Virus record (IMG/VR): IMGVR_UViG_3300044635_001982
Span: 1-57,989 of that record
Length of the DNA: 57,989 bases
Source of the DNA: a virus
Reading direction: 5' to 3' (one strand)
This document shows positions 1-12,200 of this stretch, one piece after another. The notes under the pieces are model-generated. The model saw only the letters and a list, made by a program, of their open reading frames with translations. It made no database searches and was not told the DNA's origin. How positions within the stretch are numbered: position 1 is the first letter of the stretch; each line of letters opens with the position of its first letter. The position numbers and the translations under genes were made by a program.

Positions 1-127
1 ACCTCGGGCGGAGGCGGATGCGCTGGCGGCGAAGCTGGAAAGGCCCGAACCGCAGCCTCCAGGGCTGGCGAAGCAGGATATGACGGCGATGCCGCGACAC
101 AGTGCGCTGCTGCCGACGGCGCGGGTG
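1..127. repeat. Left copy of 127-bp terminal direct repeat (circular closure)
   Basis: Bases 1-127 are identical to 57863-57989. A 127-base end overlap is what a de Bruijn assembly with k=127 leaves on a circular or circularly permuted molecule. The same reading frame enters from the right end and leaves at 217, which supports true closure. The overlap lies inside a 129-bp tandem repeat, so the copy number at the junction is not certain. Confidence 0.9.
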
Positions 128-217
128 CGGCCTCGGGCGGAGGCGGATGCGCTGGCGGCGAAGCTGAATCCGGCGAGCGGCTTTCCGAAGAAGAAGAAAC
201 GCATCGCGGCGCTGTAA
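2..217 (+). CDS. C-terminal part of junction-spanning repeat protein (continues from 57114)
   Basis: The frame enters the window at base 2 as the continuation of the gene beginning at 57114. It holds one 43-aa repeat unit, part of another, then a short basic tail (PKKKKRIAAL) before the TAA at 215-217. The giant gene starts only 9 nt downstream, so the two are almost certainly co-transcribed. The complete protein would be about 321 aa. No enzymatic domain is recognised. Its position directly before the polyvalent protein suggests a virion or ejection partner, which is inference. Confidence 0.7.
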   Translation, partial: PRAEADALAAKLERPEPQPPGLAKQDMTAMPRHSALLPTARVRPRAEADALAAKLNPASGFPKKKKRIAAL

Positions 218-226
218 TCACCCTTC

Positions 227-3200
227 ATGGGACAAGGCAACTTCGACAGCGGGGACGAGGACTATGAGGACATCGTGCAGCGGCGGGTGAGCCCGCAGGA
301 TGTGCTGGCCGCGCAGCGCGGGGCGAATGCTGCGGCGGCGCAAAAGGCGGCGGGGGCGAGCGACGTGCCCGAGGCCGTGCAGCCGAAGAGCGCGGTGGAG
401 GAACTGCGGGTGGAGGGTCCGAAGAGAGGGGACACGCCGGAGGATTTTTGGGCGCGGCAAAACGAGGCGGTGGCGCGGGGCGTCCTGCCGACGGCGCGGC
501 CGGCGGATGCGAACGAGGCGGGGCGGCAGCAGCGGGAGGCGGAGACTGGGCTGCGGCAGAAGCAGGCGGAACTCGATGCGGAAACGCGGGCGCGGCAGCA
601 ACAGGCGCGGGCACGCGAGGCGGAGGCGGCGGCAGCGGCGCGGGGCGGGGCGGCGCAGGCTCGGGCGGACGCGGCGGCGAAAGCGAAAGCGGCGCGCGGG
701 GCGCTGCAGAATTTTAAGCGGGCGGGCGGGCTGACGGAATACGACGAGGCGGGAAACGAGGTGCCGAAAATGCAGCCGCATCCGTATCCGCAGCAGGGCC
801 CAACGCCGACGGGCGAGCCGCTGCAGACGCCGGACGTGCCGGCATTCACGCCGGGGCCGACGGGAGAACCGCCGGTGCAGGACAAGGCGGGCAACTGGGT
901 GGTGCCGCACCGCAACGAGTATGGCGGGGTGGACGCGATGCCGGTCGAGAGGTCGCCGCATTTCCACGAGGACCAGACGACGGGAGAGCGCTACTACACG
1001 CACAAGGGCCAGAAAATCCCGCTGGGGGCGAATGCCAATCTGGTGGAGCGCAACAAGCTCAAGGCGACGCAGGTGGAGCTGGAGCGGGACAACATGCAGG
1101 AGCGGATCGACCTCGGGGACGCGCGGCTGCGGGCGGCGGAGGCGAAGGAGGGGATGAAGCCGTTTGCCGCCCAGGTGAAGACGGCGGAGACGCAGATCGC
1201 AAATCTGGAAAAGACGCTGGCGGTGGCGAAGGGGAAGGGGCGCGAGCTGGTGGAGAAACGGCTGGCGGAGGCGCGCGCGGTGCTGGCGGACCCGAACTAT
1301 CTGGCGGCAAAGGCGAAGCTCGATGCGGCGGAGGCGGAGATCGGCACGCGACAGAAGAGCATCCTCGACCGGCGCGAGCAGGCGCTGGAGGTGGTGCGAA
1401 ATCTGGACAAGCTGAAGGCGGCGCGGAATCTGCCGCCCGGAACTGTGCTTCGCCCGGCGAAAGCGGAGGAGCTTTTCCCGCCGGAAGCACTGACGACGGA
1501 TGCGGGCGGGCGCAGGAGCGTGAGCCGGGATGCGGTGGAGGCGCAGGTGGCGGCGCTGGTGGCGCAAGGGCGCGGACCGGAGATGCAGGGACCGCCCGCA
1601 CCGGGGGCACGGGTGCCGGAGAAAGTGCCGACCTCGCACATCGCGGGATATGGGGCGTATCTGGAGCAACTGCGGGCGAGCGGGATCGAGGCCGTGGGGG
1701 GCAAGCCCATCGCGCAGGAGATCGAGCAAGCCAACGAGCAGCAAAAGAAGCTCCGGGCGATGGGGATCATCGCGGAGAAAGTGAGCGAGAGTGGGGCCGT
1801 CAGCATGGCCAAGTTCAGCGCGCTGCCCGATGCGGAGAGGGCGGCTTTTTTGCAAGGCCTTCCAGCAGCGCAGCGGGCACCGTTTGCGAAAACGCTGGCG
1901 ACGTTTCGGGCGATGGCCGTGATGGAAGCCGTGGGGCTGCAAAACGCGGACCAAGCCTTTGCCATGTTGAGCCCGGAGCAAAAGGCGCTGGTGAAGGAAC
2001 AAATCGGCAGGGAGGGGATGCAACAGTTGGGGCAACTGGCTCAGATGCGGGCTCAAAGGGAGAGCGATCAAGCGCGGGTCGAGGGCAAGGCCGCGGCGTA
2101 TGAGGCGAGCGGAATCGGTGGCAAGGTGTGGGCGAACGCGGTGGCGCTTTACGGAGGAGCGACGAAAGGGCTGGGGGCATTGGTGACGGCTCCTCCGCGG
2201 ATTTACGGGATGCTTTTCCAGAACGGCGCGATCAAGGACCGGGCCGGCATCCAGTGGGCGGACAATGTGGATGCGATTTTGGACGAGACGTATTCCGGCG
2301 GGAAGAGCACGGAGATCGCGGACATGGCGGGCAACCTGATCGGCAGCACGCTGTCCTTTTTGATTCCGACGGGGCTGGTCGGGCAGGGGCTGCGCGCGGG
2401 CGGCGTGGGGGCGAAAGCCGCCCAGGGCGCGGCGCTGGCGACGACGGCGCTGGCGGGCTCGGTAATCAACGGCGCTGGATCGGTGGCGGAATCGACGGCG
2501 CTGGGTCTGACGGATGAGGAAACGTGGAAGCGGTTTTTGCTGGCGGCACCGCTGGGTGCCAGCGAGGCGCTGGGTCTGCCGCGCGGCATGCAGCGCATGG
2601 TGAACGGGATGATCCAACTGGACCGGGCGACGCAGGGGAGCTTTAAGCGGCTGCTGGTAAGCATGGGCCGCGAGGGATTGCAGCAAGTGCCGGAAGAGGT
2701 GCTGCAGGAAGCGGGCAACGCGCTGGTGATCGGGCTGGGGGACATGGCGATGGGCATCCGCAGCCGGGTGGATGAACGGACCGGCGAGCGGCGGGTGCCG
2801 ACGGTTGCCGACGTGCTGACGCAGACGGTGGAAAGCGGACTGCAGGGCGCGGCGGGAGCACTGATGTTTGGGGCGGTCTTTGCGGCGAACGCGCACGAGA
2901 AGGACCGGGCGCGGCTGCGGGATTACGCGAGGGCTTTGGAAACCGACGGCGGCTATGCGGTGATGCACGATCTGCTCGGGGAACTGCGGGGGCAGATGAA
3001 CACGGCACGGGCGGAGGGTCGGGAGGACGAGGTGCATGCGCTGAAGGACCGCATCGAGCAGGCGCAATTCGCGCTCGGCGAGGCGGCGAAAAAGGTGACG
3101 AAGATCGAGCCGACGGCGCGCGAGGCGATGGCTCGGACGATTGCGCCGGAGTTTGACCTGGCCGGGGCGGACCGGCAGCTCGACGGGAATGAGACGCTGC

Positions 3201-6200
3201 GGTTTGCGGCGGTGGAGATCGGGCGGGCGATGCGCGGGGCTTATCCGGGGGCCGCGGCTTCGGGGCAGGGAGGCGCGCAGGCGGCGCTCGACCAGATGCT
3301 CGGGGTGCATGTGGTGGCGACGGATCTGACGGGGGTGCTGAATGGGGGGATGATCGAGGCGGGCAAGGCGGCGGCGCTGGAGCGGCTGGGGCTGCTGGAG
3401 ACGGAGCAACAGGCGGATGGCTCGACGGTGATGCGGGTGACGGATGACGCGCTGGCGCTGTTTCCGCCGGCGCTGCGGGACGCGGTGGCGAATGACACGA
3501 CGGGCAAATACAATTTCAAGGTGACGGCCGGCACGCCGGGGCAACTGGTGAACAACCTCGTGAAGAGCGGGGAGGATCGGCTGGCGGCGGAGGCGCGGGC
3601 GAAGAGCGCGCAAGCTGGGCCAGCATCCAGTCCAGGAAGTGCAGCAGCGCCGGCGACGGGCGGGACGATTCCGGCAGCGGAAGGAGCGGGGCAGGGGCAG
3701 ACATCGGGTGGAAGTGCGCCGCAATTCCGCGTGAGGCTCAAGGTGGAACTGCCGGGCGGGGTGGCGCGGACGCAACCGGTGACGGTGTCCGCGGCAAACG
3801 CGGCGGAGGCGGTGCAGATCGCGGTGGCGCAGGCGCGGGGCTCGGCTCCGCAGGGGGCGAAGATCGCGGTGGCGGGGAAAGTCGAAGCTGTAACCGGAGA
3901 AGTTACAGGTGTAACCGCGAATGTTACAGGGTCACGCGGCGATGTGACGGACGATGCTGCGGAGGTCAATCGGGCGCGGCAGGTGTTTGCGCGAACCTAT
4001 GACGCTGCCCGGCCCCTGCTGCTCAAGCTGGGCGTAGGCAAGGTGGTGGAAGACCGGACGATGTCCGGAGGGATGGCTGTGGACAAGGGCGTGCTGCGTT
4101 TCAACCCGGACCAGCTCGCGATGATGATCCGCCTGAAGCGCGACGCCGGCATGAGTGAGGAGGATGCCGTGGCGCTGGTCATGGACGAGGAGAAGTGGCA
4201 CGCCGTGGGCCTCACCGTTATCAACCAGCGCGAAGCGGAGGAGATCGTGCGGACGGCTCCGAAGCGGATGATCAAGGCGGCGCGAAAGATTTACAACGGC
4301 TGGGATAATCTCAATGCCTGGCAACAGGGGCACGAGCTGGTGCGGATGGTTTTGCAGGGCCGCTACGCCGGCACGCTGACAGAGCAGATTCACAAGGCCA
4401 TCGAAAAGATCGCGGCGTGGTTCAAAAAGCGGGCTGAGGAATTGCCGGATGACGCGCCGCTGATCCGGGCCGCGGCGCGCATCGAGGCCAGGCTTGCGGA
4501 GATCAGCGCGGATGAGCGGATGGACATCGACTCGACGAACGATTCGCCGACGGATGAGGACTTCAGTCAGGATTCCGGGGCGGAATTTCAAATCTCCACG
4601 CCGCAGGGCGGGGTGAAGGTGCGCGGGCGGTGGCGGGTGGTGGAGGCGAGCGAGCTGACGACGAGCGACCGCCCGCAATACAACGCGGAACTGCAGCGGC
4701 GGGACCGTGGGCGGAGTGCGAGCCAGGCGCAGGTGGCGGAAATCGCCTTTGCGCTGGATCCCACGCGGCTGGGGGAAAGCGCGACGAGCGACACGGGCGC
4801 GCCGATCATCAATGCGCGGGGCGAGGTGCTGAGCGGGAACGGGCGGACGATGGCGCTGCGGCAGGTGTATGAGCGCGGGGCGACGAAGGCGGCGGAATAC
4901 CGGGCTTTCGTCGAACAAATGGCGGACAAGCTCGGCATCGCGGACCAGCTCGCCGGCATGCGCAATCCGGTGCTGGTGCGGGAGGTGACGGATTTCGGGA
5001 AGTCGAACGAGACGGAATTCGCGGACCTTTCCAACCGCTCGCAACTGCTCGGGCGGAGCGCGGTGGAGACGGCGATGGATGACGGGCGGATGCTGGTGGA
5101 CGAGGGACTGCTTGACCAATTTCAGCCGGGCGAGGACGGGGACGTTTTCACGGCGGGCAACCGGCAGTTCAACCGGCTCTTTGTGCAGCACACTGCCGAC
5201 CGGGCGCAACTGCTCAAGGGCGACGGTTCCTTTGCGCCGGAACTGGAAGGGCGCATCCGGCGGGCGGTGCTGGCGGCGATCATGGCGAACGCGCCGGAGA
5301 GTGCGGAGGCGGTGACGAGCGCGCTGGAACGGGCGGACAAGCTGGGGCTGACGCGGCAGGTGACGGGGATCATGGCCGCGGCGGGCCGGCTGCTGAAATT
5401 GCGGACGACGAACCCGGAGATGGACATCGCGGCACCGCTGGCGGAGGCGCTGGCGGGAGCGATCGAGGCGAAGGGGCTGATCGAAAGCGGCAAGGCCAAG
5501 GGCATAGAGGACGCGCTGGGGCAGGGCGTGCTCTTTGGCGAGCCGTCGGAAGCGGCGAAGATTCTGACGCGGGAGCTGCTGGAGCGGACGAGCGCGAAAG
5601 CGGTGCGCGAGATGCTGGGGGAATATGCGCGGGTGGCGGAAAGCGTGGCGAGCGGCCCGACGATGTTTGGCGACGAGACGCCGGGGATGACGCCGGCGGA
5701 GGTGCTGGAGAACATCGTGAATGCCGGAGCGCGGGAGAAGGCGCGGGCGAATGCGGCGCGGGGACTCAGGGAGGCTCTGGGGGCGGCGGCGGTGGTGGAC
5801 ACCTATGCGCCCCGGTATGAGCAGATCGACGCGAAAAAACCGTGGCTGAAACCGGTGACTGCGGCCATGCGGGCGCTGCCGGTGCCGGTGCAAACGGCGA
5901 TTCTGCAAGCCAACGATGCCGGGAAACTACCGGCGGTGCCGGCAGAACTGGCTCCGCTGATCTCCAATGCCAACGCGGCCTATGAGGCGAATTTGAAGCG
6001 GGAAATGGCGGGACTCAAACCGGCGTGGGAAGCCTACCGCAAGGAATTCACCAAGGAGGTGACGGATTGGTATGACCGGGAAGTTTCCGCGGTGGCGGAG
6101 GACACAGGGACGCTGCCGATGGTGGGCGTGGCGCTGAAGGGCGACCGCGGCATGGAAAAAGCGCTGGCCGATGCGCGGCTAAACGGGACGGAGCCGGACG

Positions 6201-9200
6201 TGACGACGATCAACGATGTTGTGCGGGGCAGCATTGTGGCGCTGAATGATGCGGGCGTGCAGGCCGCGGTGGCGGCGATTCAGGCGCGCTTTGAGATCGT
6301 GAAACACAAGGATCGGTTTGCGACACCACTGGACGGTTACAGCGACCATGCTTTCACCATCCGCCTGCCCAACGGGCGCAAAGCGGAAATCCAAGTGCAT
6401 CGGGTGGATTTGCTTTTTGCCAAGGAGGTCGGTGTGGGGCATGGCATCTACGAGGGGCTTCGCAGCGCATGGGCGGCGTATGGGGTGACGAAGAATGCCG
6501 CGCTCGAACCGTGGATTGCGGCGCAACAGCAAGCCAATGCCGACTTTTACGGAAGCGTAGTGGCGGCGTTTCTGAACTCCTCCTCGGTGCCGACCTCGGC
6601 ATCACCCATCAGCGCCCTCGCGACACCCGCCGCGGCCATGCCTTCGACCGCTGAACCGTCGGGCCTGAGGAATCCCGGAGATCCCGGAATCCGGGCCAGC
6701 ATCCGACCGGAATCGAGTTTCAGGAACTCGGTGCCGCGCGGGAATCTTTCAGGTAGTTTCAGTTCACTCATCTCCACTCAGATCATACAAGGCGAGGAGG
6801 GGAGCGTCAACGCGGGGCCGCTTTTTGCTGCGAAAGTGGAGCCAAAAAAGCTGCGGGAACTCTTCGACGCGGCGGCGGATGAGCCGGGGCCGATGGACAT
6901 TGCCGGCGGGCTGGATGTGGCGGGGTATCCGGGGCTGTTTGGCGGAGGGCTGGGCGTGAGCCGGGCGGACATGCCGCAACTGCCGAAGGAATTTCGGGCG
7001 CGCTTTCTCGCGTGGCTGGAGAAGCGGGGAATCGGGCACAGCGACAAGACGGTGAGTGCGCTGCGGCTCAAGGCGACGCAGCGGGAGCTGGATGCGGTGC
7101 GAATCGGGCGGGTGCTGCGGAGCGAGCGCGAGCTGAGCCGCGGGTTTGTCTCGGCGGATGGGTACGTGATCGACGGGCACCACCGCTGGGCGGCGCAGAT
7201 CGCGGAAGGGTTCACGACGGGGAGGATGGGGATGGACGTGACGGAGATCGGGCTGCCGATCCGCGGGGCGCTGGCGGCGATGCGGGCTTTCAACGCGGAA
7301 CATGGGATCGTTCCGAAACCCATCGAGGGCGAGATGTCGCCGGTGCTCGGCGCGAGCCGGGTGAAGGACACGGGGACGATGGACCTTTTCGCGACGCCGG
7401 CGGTGCAGACGGCGGCGACGGCGTATGTGAAAGCGGCGGCGAAGTCCAACGTGGTGTCCAAGAAGGACTTTGTATTTAAGGCGAAAGCGGACGGGCTGGG
7501 GGAAGTGGCGGAGGATTTGTTCAGCTTCGCGGTGAAGAACCCGCCGGCGTTGACGGTTTCCAGTGACGCCGGTAAGTCTCAGCAACCCTATGAAAACCCT
7601 CCCACCGCTCACGGACGACCTTCGTCCGAATCTGCGCCGTCAGGCGCTTTGGACGACCTGTTTGGAATCATGGCTGGGAAGCGTGAAGCCGAGCGAGGCG
7701 CGGGCGCTGCTGGCGGGGCCGAAGGAGGCGCTGCTGCGGGAAGTGGACAATCTGACGTGGGCAGTGATGGCGTTTCTGCTGACGGCCTACCCGAACCCGG
7801 AGGAGCAACTGCTGCCGGCGAACGTGGCGGAGGCGTTGAAGCAGGAAGCGCCGAACTGGGAGGACGCGGCGGACGCGGAGGAACTGGACCGGGAACAGGA
7901 CAATCCGCTGACGCCGGAAGAGACGGCACGGATCGAGGCACTGGCCCCGCAGTAGCGGACCGCCTGCCGCCGCTGGTCGAGCGGACCACGGACCCGGACG
8001 CGCGCAACCATGTCATCGAGCGCGGCGCGGAGATCGCCCCGCGGGGGCTGATCACGAAGCTCAAGGCGAACATCAAGGCCGTGAAGCTGCTCAAGGCCAT
8101 CCAGAGCGCGCGGCGCAACGCCACGGCGGAGGAAAAGGCGGCGCTGGTGCAATTCACGGGCTGGGGCGCGCTCTCGCAGGCTTTTGACCAGACGAAGGCG
8201 GATTACATTGCGGGCGGGCACCTCGACCGGGACCGGAAAGACCTGGCGCGCTATCAGCAGATGCAGAAAGCGGACATGGATGCGGGCCGGACGGGCGACT
8301 ATTACAAGGAACTGGTGGAGCGCAGCGAGGGGACGATCCGCGGGTATGAGGGCTGGGAGAAAAAGTGGAGCGGCTACTATGCGCAGATCAAGGAAGCGCT
8401 GACGGAGCCGGAATGGCGGCGGGCGCGGGCGAGCACGATCAACGCGCACTACACGAGCGGCGGCATGGTCTCGCTGATGTGGGACGCGGCGACGCGGCTG
8501 GGCTTCCGCGGCGGGAATGTGGGCGAGATGGCGACGGGCATCGGGCATTTCTTCGGGCTGATGCCGCAGTCTCTTCAGGACCGCTCGAAACTTTTCGGCG
8601 TGGAGATGGACCCGGTGAGCGCGGGGATCGCGCAACTGCTCTATCCGGAGGCGGACATCCAGAACGCGGCTTTCCAGCAGGCGGACGTGGCGGACAACTC
8701 GCTGGACCTGAACATCGGCAACGTGCCGTTTGCGAACATCGCGATCACGGATGCGGCGATCAAGGCGCTGGATGGGCCGCTCGACAATCTGCACGACTAC
8801 TACTTTGCCAAGATGCTGCAGAAGACGCGGCCGGGCGGGCTGATCGTGGCGATCACGAGTGCGTTCACGATGGACAAGATGACGGCGACGAACCGGAAAT
8901 GGCTGGCAACGCGCGCGGACCTGGTGGGGGCGTTTCGCCTGCCGAACACGGCGTTCAAGGAGAACGCGGGGACGGATGTGGTCACGGACATCATCATCCT
9001 GCGGAAAAAGGACGGGAACGCTTTCGAGCACGGGAAGGACTGGACGATGCTCGCGGAAAGCCGGACGGCCAAGGGCGTGCCCATCCGGGTGAATGAATAC
9101 TTTGCGGCGCATCCGCAGAACGTGCTCGGGTTGCTGGCCGATGACGGCGAGATGTTTGCCGGGCGCGATGGCGAGACGAAGGAAATGACGGTGCATCCCG

Positions 9201-12200
9201 ACCCCACGCGGCCCGCGGACGTGGCGCTGGCGCAGGCCATCGACGCGCTGCCGGCGGACATCGTGGGCGCGGCGGCTGGGACGAGCGTGCGAGGCGGTGC
9301 GGCCTCGGGCGTGAAGATGGGGAACATCGTGCGGGGCAAGGATGGGAACTTCTACTTCAACACCGGCGGCGAGCCTACGGCGATGATGACGGAGAGCGAC
9401 GCCGAGCTGAACAAGCCGGCGAATCGCCCGCGGGTGCTGGGCTTCATGGGGGTGCGCGATGCGCTGAACCGGCAGTATGAGCTGGAGCTTTCGCCGACGG
9501 CGAGCGCGGAGGCCATCGAGGAAAACCGCGAGGAACTGAACCGGCTGTATGACAACTACACGCGGCGCTTTGAGAATTTCCATCACCGCTCGAACAAAGC
9601 GCTGCTGATCGACGACCCGGATTATTTCCGGCTGGCCGGCGCGGAGGTGGAGCAGCGGGCGAAGGGCGGCATCAAGGCGCTGGTGGCGATGGTGCGGGGC
9701 AAGGCGGCGAAGGTGTATGTCAAAGCCGACGTGTTCTCGAAGCGCGTGCTCTCGCCGCGGGTGGAGCCGACGAGCGCGGACAGCATCGAGGACGCGATGG
9801 GCATGTCCCTGGGCTGGCGCGGGCGGGTGGATACGGGCTACATCGCGCAACTTACCGGACAGACGCGGGAGCAGGTGGAGGCGGCGCTGCTGGAGCGCGA
9901 GATCGTGCTGCGCGACCCGGACACGGGCCAGATTCAAAGCCGGGAGCAATACCTGAGCGGCAACGTGCGCAAAAAGCTGGAGATCGCGCGGGCGGCGGGC
10001 GGGGCGTTTGCGCGCAACGTGAAGCTGCTCGAAGCGGCGCAACCGGCGGACGTGGGCATCGCGGACATCAAGTTCAGCGTCGGGGCGACGTGGATTCCCG
10101 CGGCGATTTACCGGCAGTTCATGCAGAGCCTCGGGCTCGACGTGACGGTCAACTACACGACCGTGGGCGGGGGTGCGGATCATTGGACGGTGGAGAATCC
10201 GACGCGGGTCAGCGCGGACTCGGTGCGCTACAAGGATTTCGATGCCGGACGGTTCACGGCGGACGCGATGCTCGACGCGCTGCTGAACATGCGGCGCATT
10301 GAGATTCGCGACTCCGCGCGCGATGGCGGCAAGGTGAACCCCGAGGCGACGGCGCTGGCGGTGAACAAGGCGAATGAATTCAAGGCGGAGTTTGAACGCT
10401 GGGCGCGGGACACGCCGGGCGTGGCCGACGAGCTGGCGGCGACCTACAACCGCGAGGTGAACGGCTTCGCGCTGCGGACCTACGACGGCCAGCATCTGAC
10501 GTTTCCGTGGGCCTCGAATGACTTCAACATTTTCCCGGACAAGAAGAACACCGTCTGGCGGGCGATTCAGGAAGGCTTCGGGCTGATCGCGCACGGCGTG
10601 GGCGGCGGCAAGACCATCGTGGGCAGTGCCATCGCGCTGGAACTGCGGCGGCTGGGGCTGGCGCGCAAGCCGATGATCGTCGTCCACAACGCCACGCTCG
10701 AACAATTCGCGGACACCATCGCGCAGATCGCGCCGGCGTCGCGCGTGCTGGTGGGGCGGAAGGACGAACTGAAGGGCGCGAAGCGGAAGGAATTCCTGAT
10801 GCGGATCGCTGCGGGCGATTGGGATGCGGTGGTCGTGGCGCACTCGACCTTCAACCTGATCGCGGATGATCCGGCCTTCATGCAGAAGCAGATGGAAGGG
10901 CTGGTCGATGAACTGACCGAGGCGCTGATGGGTGCGGGTTACAACGACCTTGGCGCGGCGAAAGACGACCGGAAGAAAAACGCCAGCGTGAAGCAGATGG
11001 TGAGGATGCTGGAGCAACTGGAGGCGAAGATCGCGGAAGCCTCGAAACGCACGGCGGACACGGAGCTGCTCTCTTTCCAGCAACTCGGGGTGGATGCGCT
11101 GATCGTGGATGAGGTCCACAAGTTCAAGAAGCTGCCCTTTGCCACGAAGCTGGATGTGAAGGGGATCGACGGCGGGATGTCGAAGAGCGGTTACGGGCTG
11201 CTCATGCGGGCGCGCGGGATTCAGGAAAAGGCCGGGGGCAAGAACGTCTTCACGATGACAGGCACGCCGGTGACGAACACGCTCGGGGAGGTGTGGAATC
11301 AGGTGCGGCTGGTCGCCCCGCATCTGCTGAAGGAATACGGGATCGAGAAGTTCGATCAATTCGTCTCGAAGTTTGCGACCGTGGAAAGCAAGAGCGAGGC
11401 GGACCCCTCGGGCGCGCGCAAGATGGTGGAGCGGCTGGCGAAGATCATAAACCTGCCGGAGTGGGCGACGTTCTTCCGCATGGCGGCGGATGTGAAATTT
11501 GGCGATGACATGGTGACGGCTGGACGGCCCGACGTGAAGGGAGGCAAGGCGGAGCTGGTGGCGGTGGAGCGCACGCAGGGCGCGACGGCATGGGTGAACT
11601 ATATCCGCGCTGTGCTCGCTGCGGTTCCCGCGGCGCGCTCGGAGGCCATGCGCGACAAGGATTGGGAGCGGGTGAACCGGATCGGAGCCATTCCAGTCAC
11701 GGCCTACCAAGCCTCGCGGGCGGCGGCGATCGACATCCGGCTGGTGGAGCCGCGGGCGAAGGATGAGCCCGGCAGCAAGGTGAATCTGATGATCGAGCGG
11801 GCGATGGGCATCTACAAGGCGACGGACTCCTACCAGGGGACACAGGTGATTTTCGCGGATGCGATGAACCCCACGCGGATCAGCCTCTTTGACCAGGTCA
11901 TGCCGCTGAACAACCTGGCCATCGAACTCGACCCGCTGAAAGAGCCGGGGACGACATTCCACCTTTACGACGACATCCGCATGAAGCTGATCGCGCGCGG
12001 GGTGCCGGAGGCGCAAATCGCCGTGCTCACGGACAAGAAATTCCAAGGCGACTCCGGCGAGGTCGCGAAGAAAAAGCTGTGGGAAAAGGTGAATGCCGGC
12101 GAGGTGCGCTTTGTGATGGGCAGCACGGAGAAGCTGGGGACGGGCGTGAACATGCAACGGCTGATGGCGGCGGCGCATCATCTGGACGTGCCGTGGACGC

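Noticed and set aside
218-3775. 1,185-codon minus-strand frame
   Set aside because: Arg/His/Pro-rich shadow of the N-terminal part of the giant gene; no motif, no promoter.
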